A stretch of 64,000 bases of DNA from Hippasteria phrygiana. Taxonomy: Eukaryota > Echinodermata > Asteroidea > Valvatida > Goniasteridae. Positions 58,572-64,000 of this stretch are shown here, one piece after another. The stretch lies in NCBI GenBank assembly GCA_037893225.1, contig JAZGUH010000225.1, positions 1,302,001 to 1,366,000 on the forward strand, written 5' to 3'. The notes under the pieces are model-generated. The model did not search any database. It had not been told where the DNA came from and was given only the letters and a program-made list of their open reading frames with translations. The position numbers and the translations under genes are program-made. Numbering within the stretch: position 1 is the first letter of the stretch; every line of letters begins with the position of its first letter.

Positions 58572-58639
58572 CTACATAAAGAGGCGGAATGGTGAGACTT
58601 GCTCAGTTTATCATTTTAATAGAAAAAATAACTGAAATA

Positions 58640-59690
58640 AAAGTGAAGTGAATGGAACTCAAAAGTGTGAGAGGCATTTCTGAGCCATATTTTGGTTTCA
58701 CCACCAGAGCTCACTTTCGTGGAGATGCAATTAAGCTAAATTTTGCCGAGTACAGAAAATATTTGCTTCGCAACAACAGCATATTAAATTCATCCCACTT
58801 GCGACAGGTTCACTGCCATTTTTTGCGGCTAAGAAAATTTGCCGTCTCCATGAAATTGGTGCCGGGACTACACATTAAACCTGTGCAAGGTGACTGGTGG
58901 GTTGATCAACAAAATCACTGTGAAAATTTAATTGAAAGTACAAGAGCAATTTCTGATTAATATATCGATTTCACCGCCAAGACTACATAATATTAAAACC
59001 CAGGGTGAACTGATGGTTGGTGAAAGAAAATCACTGAGAAACAAGAAAGAACTGAATTGAAAATTTAACAAGTGCAACCGGAATGTCTGAGCAATATTTT
59101 GATTACACTACCGGGACTTCCTGATAGCAAACCTGTGCAGGGTAAATTGCTGGTTGGTGAACAAAATCAATGCGAAAAATAAAGACTAAATTTAAAATTG
59201 AAGTGAAAGTGCAAGAGAAAATTCGGAGCAATATTTTGGCTTTACCCCCACGGCCCAATTTCATAGCAAAATTTGCTTAAGCATTAGCGTATTCCATGGC
59301 CAAGTCCTGCTAACGCTTGCTCTTGTATGGAGATTTATATTGTTGCGTCACCTATTTAAGCAATTCCTGCTTCCGAAGTTAGCGGGCTCTTCGCTGTGCT
59401 TACTGCTTACAGTCTCTATGAAATGGGTAAGGGTTCCGTTAGCAGAAAATCGTGTGTTAAGCAGCGCTATGAAATTGGGCCCAGGACCTTCACAATAGCA
59501 AATCTGTGTAGGGTAAATGGCTGGTTGGTGTAAAAAAAAAATAACTGTGAAAAATGAGGACGAAATTATAAAATTGAATTCAAAGTGCATGAGAAAATTC
59601 AGAAAAGCATTTTTGGTTTCACCACTAGGAATTAATTATTCAACCTGTGCCGGTGAACAACATCACTGTGAGAAATAATGAAAGGAACAA
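58640..59690. repeat. Degenerate tandem repeat, period about 130 bp
   Basis: Units carry CACTGTGAAAA, AAGTGCAAGAG, AGCAATATTTTG, TTTCACCAC and AACCTGTGCAGGGTAAATTG in the same order, about five times; one unit is split by an inverted-repeat element. Confidence 0.65.
59253..59484. mobile_element. Inverted-repeat element, GGGCCAATTTCAT family, inside a tandem repeat
   Basis: GGCCCAATTTCATAGC and GCTATGAAATTGGGCCC termini; the flanking tandem-repeat unit is split by it. Confidence 0.7.
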
Positions 59691-60071
59691 TCAGGAATTC
59701 TATGGGGAAACTATGGGGGAAACTTGAAATGTGTGGAGCAGCAAAGGGACTTCAGTGGTATAAATGTAAGAACAAAGTAAGAATAAACAATGGCAAGTTC
59801 ATGAATTTGTGCACATTACATTTGTACAATGTATGGGACATTCAGAAAGTTTAACCCTCCTAAAAGTGAGTAACAGGATTTCAGTGTCCTTTTATTCTAA
59901 TGTCAAGCATCTGCAGGAGAATACCCCCAAAAATTATTAGTCCTTGAGATGATTATGTAATTAAAGAAAACATGGGGCATTATGTATGGAGCATAATGAG
60001 ACTGCAAAAGGACCTTCTCCTGGACTTTCCCATAAACTAACAAACCTGTTTACTACGAGATATCTAAAGGA

Positions 60072-60507
60072 TTAACCCTAACCTCACATAAAGCTACAAA
60101 ATACTTGTAGTAAACTGCAGTATATATGCAGTAATCTCACCTATTTGTGTACAATGCTTGTAGTAATTTTTAGTATTTGATACTTCACCCCAAATAAAGT
60201 ACGTAGTAATATGTAGTAGTACTACTGTTTGTTGCTGGGGTTGGAGGCAAAATGTCTGTTTTCATCTAAGGCGGAAACAAAGCATGAACTACTGGTTTTC
60301 AGAGAAGATACTATTTTTTTATCTCCATCCAATTCATTGACACATATAATTTACTCAGTAACTTAACTGTAGTTGCAAGTATCTTGACTGCTGTCATGAT
60401 ACACTCAATCATCAAAGACAGAGAGACTCAGTGCTGCAGAATACTAAGTGGTATTTCGTAGTACACAGGTCTTCACCCCAAATGAATGCCTAGTATGTTA
60501 GGGTTAA
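60072..60507. mobile_element. TTAA-flanked element, CTACAAAATACT family
   Basis: TTAACCCTAACCTCAC at the left and GTTAGGGTTAA at the right, with abundant internal GTAGTA motifs; twice as long as the copy at 22430. Confidence 0.7.
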
Positions 60508-62257
60508 AAGATCACAGGTGATCATGTTTTCATGTAATTCTATTTGTTATCTTCCTCAATACGATCACCTTCCAACTGAACTGCCAGATTTTATCTGATC
60601 AGAATAAGATTCATCCTGAATGATTCCTTTAAAAGTACCTGTGTACCAAAATACTTCTCACTTCATCCCAACATTCATGTGCTATATTACAGCAATGAAG
60701 AAGTTGGAGGTTGTTGAAAAGGTTCTTCCTTTCTTTTGTCATCTTGATCAGTTTTCCATTTATGCCTCAAAAATTGTGTATTCATGTTTGAGAAGTCTGA
60801 ATTGATGATGCTCTTTCAATGCTTATTTGGGTGTTCTTCAGGTTTTTCAGGTGTTCATCTCCACTTCAGGTGTTCATCTCCATCAATAAGATGGGTTTCA
60901 TTTCTGATTTTGTGCAGACTGCTCCTTGGCCAAAAATGGTTGACGACAACTGGGACAGCTCTCGTGTAGACTCCTTTTTGTGAACACCACTGCCGATACA
61001 TTGCACAATGCAACATCTCTTATTCTTTACCACTTATTTTCCAAAACTGTACCTCAATTTGTTCTTTAAACTTCCAGATAGCAGAGGGTCAAACTAGCCC
61101 TTCCATAAGTTATCTTATGATGGGTGCTCCGCAAGTTGGATGCATGGCTCAAGATTTTTACCAAATGAGTACATCTAAAAGAGTGGAATCTCTCCTCCCA
61201 ATTTATTTGTCTTTATTGTTTTTATTGTGTAATTGTTTGTTTTCTTTTTAGTATTTTTCCCATGCATATCTTGGACAGTTGGTAGTTAATGTGTAAATTG
61301 TTATCAAGTATTTTATTCGTGATTTGATATTGTTTGTCTATTTCATTGCTTTTTAACGGAATTCCTTTTAACCCATTGAGCTTTGCATGACAGTGCAATC
61401 AGGTCAAGGCTGCTGCAGTTGCATCTTGGACACCACTCATCTCCAGGCATCTCCGTCATCCATGGCTGCCTTGGAGTTCCTGTGTGCTCTAACACCCTAT
61501 GACCTTCACGACATGGACACACTCCCTTGAGAAGCTGTACCCTGACTTAGGCTCCCAAAGTATGACAGGACAATGCAACCTAGGTTGCAGAGTCTCCTAA
61601 GAGGATGTTAGGTCTATTTTTCCATGCAGTGGACGAGGTGATTTTTGGATTCAAATGCACTCATGATGAAGCCAGAAAAGAATTTTCCACACTAGATGTA
61701 TTGCAGCCCCAATGATGCAAAACTTTACAAGCTGCTTCCATTAGCCAATAAACATTAACCTCTTCTGCATCTGCAAAGTATTAGCCGACTTCCCCAGACA
61801 ATATCTTTGTAAGCTTTTAGTACTTTGTCGATTTCTTCCACAAAACTGATTACAGGATGCATTTAACAGAAGAACCTTGAAAAGATGGAGTTGCCCTGTT
61901 GACCAGTCTTTTCCCAGGAGTTCATCTCAATTGAAGACTGGGTAGCCCTTTCACGAGTTGAATTTATACGTGTAATTGGAGCATTTTAGGTTCCGGTTGG
62001 TTAGCACAATGTGTTCTTCCTTATATCCTAATGAGGAGGGATCAGAGGAGGGATGCAGAAGAGGGGTCAGCATGTACTACACTCCTGAAAAGCTCCTTCC
62101 CCACTTTATAAATGCGTAAAAAGCTGTTGTATCACTCCTGTCCATCTCCAAGAGACCAGTTGACCTTGATGTACATCATAACCACAGTATTAAGTTGAGA
62201 GGGGGAGCCACTGTAGTATTAACAATTTGGTAGGTCACACACACCCCGGTTGTGCTT

Positions 62258-64000
62258 ACACCGCAACGCTACCATAAACCAAGTATTCTACCAGTGAGGA
62301 GATTAGTGCCCAGGAACTAACAAGGTAGCTTGCACGCAAGGGTGCTATAACCCGCCAACACTCGAGGTACCACAAGCAGCAATGCCCACTCACACAATAG
62401 AATACCCTGTCACCACATTTCCCATCAGCAAATGTCTCAATTCCTCTGTCCTCCATCAAAGATATAAGCTGTCAATCTTTCTTTCCAAGAAGGCAAGTCT
62501 CTTCTCAAGGTAGTTTCTGTCATCCTCATATTTATCCTAGGCCTTTTGTGGGTCTTTCTTTTCTGTTTTGATGATTTTTCTTCAAGTTGGCAAGAATCGC
62601 ATGACTAGCCTCAAGTTGGGATGAAGTGCTGTTACTAATAGGGTGAGGAAAAGATTTCTACTTCCCCCTCCCCGCAGCCTCACGTCCAAGACCTTTCTGC
62701 TGGCATTGTTCTACTATTGGAACTTTCTCTTCCATTACAAATGTCAACTCCAAACAGGAGGCCATCTTGAATACTTGATCTGCATTTCATTCCTTTGCAC
62801 TCCTTTGTAAGAATGGAGATATTCTCCAAACTGTTGTCTTCTGAGCACATCCTTGACCTGATGAAGAGAGACTTCATCCAACCACTTTATTAATTCATCT
62901 CAAACAGGATTCCTTTATAGAGCAACAGCAACACTACGACAAACCAAGGATTCAACCAGTGAGGAGATTTGTGCCTTGGAACCAACGAGGTGGCATGCAC
63001 GCAAGCATGCTATAACCCGCCAACACTCAAGGTACCATAAGCAGCAATGCCCACTCACACAATAGAATACCGTCACCACATTTCCCCATCAACAAATGTC
63101 TCAATTCCTCTGTCCTCCATCAAAGATGTAAGCTGTCAATCTTTCTTTCCAAGAAGTCTCTTCTCAAGATACACAGTTTCTGACATCCTCATATTTATCC
63201 TCAGCTTATTTTCAGCCTGTGCAAACTAATGAGCCCTATATCACTGTGCACCCTCTCAAACTAGCCCAGTGTCCGTCTACCCGAGATTTTCCAAATTCAG
63301 GATCGATGGCAGATTGCTTTGATGTTGCTGGATTACCATACAAACAGCTGAAACAGCTACATGCAGTGTCGTGTAGGTATCTCCACCAAGGTCTCAAGTG
63401 GCTGGAGGGCTTACTTCAAATGTGGGAACATGTAGTTGCATGCGTTTGTATTTTATTTTATTTTAGCTGCTCATTAATTCTGCTGAATTGTATGGTATAT
63501 GTCAGAAATATGCTGTCGGTTTCTACTTTTGTATTTTGTATGCAATGCCCACTCACAAAATGGAATACCTGGTTGTTTTACTCCCCATCAGCAAATGCCT
63601 CCAATCTCTCTATCCTCCACAAAGTTGCACTCTCCTAAAATTAGTTTCTGGCATCTTCACATGAATACACAATTTTCTGAGCACATCAGGATTTGTCACT
63701 TTCCTTGACCTGATAAAGAGATTCTTCATCCAACAACGGCATCAGTTCCGAATCATACAGGATTCATCTGGCTCTTATACAGCAGCACTACTATTAACCA
63801 AGGATTCTACCATCAAGGGGAATTAGTGCCTGGGAACCAATGAGGTGGCTTGCACGCAAGCGTGCTATAACCGCCAACACTCAAGGTACCATAAGAAGCA
63901 ATACCCACTCACAAAATAGAATATCCTGTCACTGCATTTTCAATCAGCAAATGTCTTAATTCCTCAGTCCTCCATCAAACATAGCAGTCAATCTTTCTTT
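62258..64000. repeat. Long tandem repeat, period about 0.7-0.85 kb, continuing past the window
   Basis: Blocks at 62258-62540, 62921-63210 and 63770-64000 share TGCTATAACCCGCCAACACT, GCAATGCCCACTCACACAAT and CTCCATCAAAGAT. A shorter version of the middle block is at 63540-63660, and a linker (TTGACCTGATGAAGAGA) recurs at 62855 and 63705. The preceding 60510-62250 shows no recognisable gene or repeat. Confidence 0.75.

Overview
The window is eukaryotic: about 59 kb of the interior of one very large, intron-rich gene on the minus strand. I read 45 coding exons between 477 and 58571, joined by AG/GT splice sites with no in-frame stop. Together they encode about 3,506 residues of spectrin repeats (about 32 repeats of roughly 108 residues). 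Neither end of the gene is present: there is no start exon, actin-binding calponin-homology pair, plakin domain, KASH/membrane segment or polyadenylation signal. The repeat style (helix A with a central Trp, then F..WL...E..L, then an L..LQ/K ending) looks most like the rod of a nesprin (SYNE1/SYNE2, MSP-300, ANC-1 family). A spectraplakin (MACF1/dystonin) rod is the main alternative.

Layout, in transcript order from high to low coordinates. 58.6-64 kb is intron or flanking sequence with two tandem-repeat zones. 40.8-58.6 kb holds exons E1-E11 with irregular sizes, including one exon pair joined by the only phase-2 intron, one GC-AG intron, and a 6.15-kb intron almost filled by a 5.5-kb inverted-repeat-bounded insertion. 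29-40.2 kb holds exons of about one repeat each, including a 978-bp exon coding for three repeats. 0.5-28 kb holds eight regular three-exon modules (about 327 + 129-162 + 165 bp, i.e. two spectrin repeats per module). Within it, nine exons (14.75-23.8 kb and 4.8-14.35 kb) form two copies of a 641-residue, six-repeat unit with identical exon lengths, which is direct evidence of tandem duplication.

The introns are crowded with small mobile elements: a tRNA-derived SINE with 12-14 bp target duplications, several families of TTAA-flanked short inverted-repeat elements (piggyBac-like), a GGGCCAATTTCAT-ended family, a CAGTTCGGTAT-ended family, foldback palindromes and a 3' scrap of a non-LTR retrotransposon. 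Many of these end within 10-40 bp of splice sites, and one SINE insertion duplicated a splice donor. Base composition, intron size and this repeat population suggest a marine invertebrate, most likely a deuterostome such as an echinoderm; this is inference, not proven by any marker here.

I see no rRNA, functional tRNA, CRISPR or prokaryotic feature, and no complete second gene. Two short exon-like open frames (44052-44194 plus strand, 54338-54476 minus strand) are the only candidates for other transcription.
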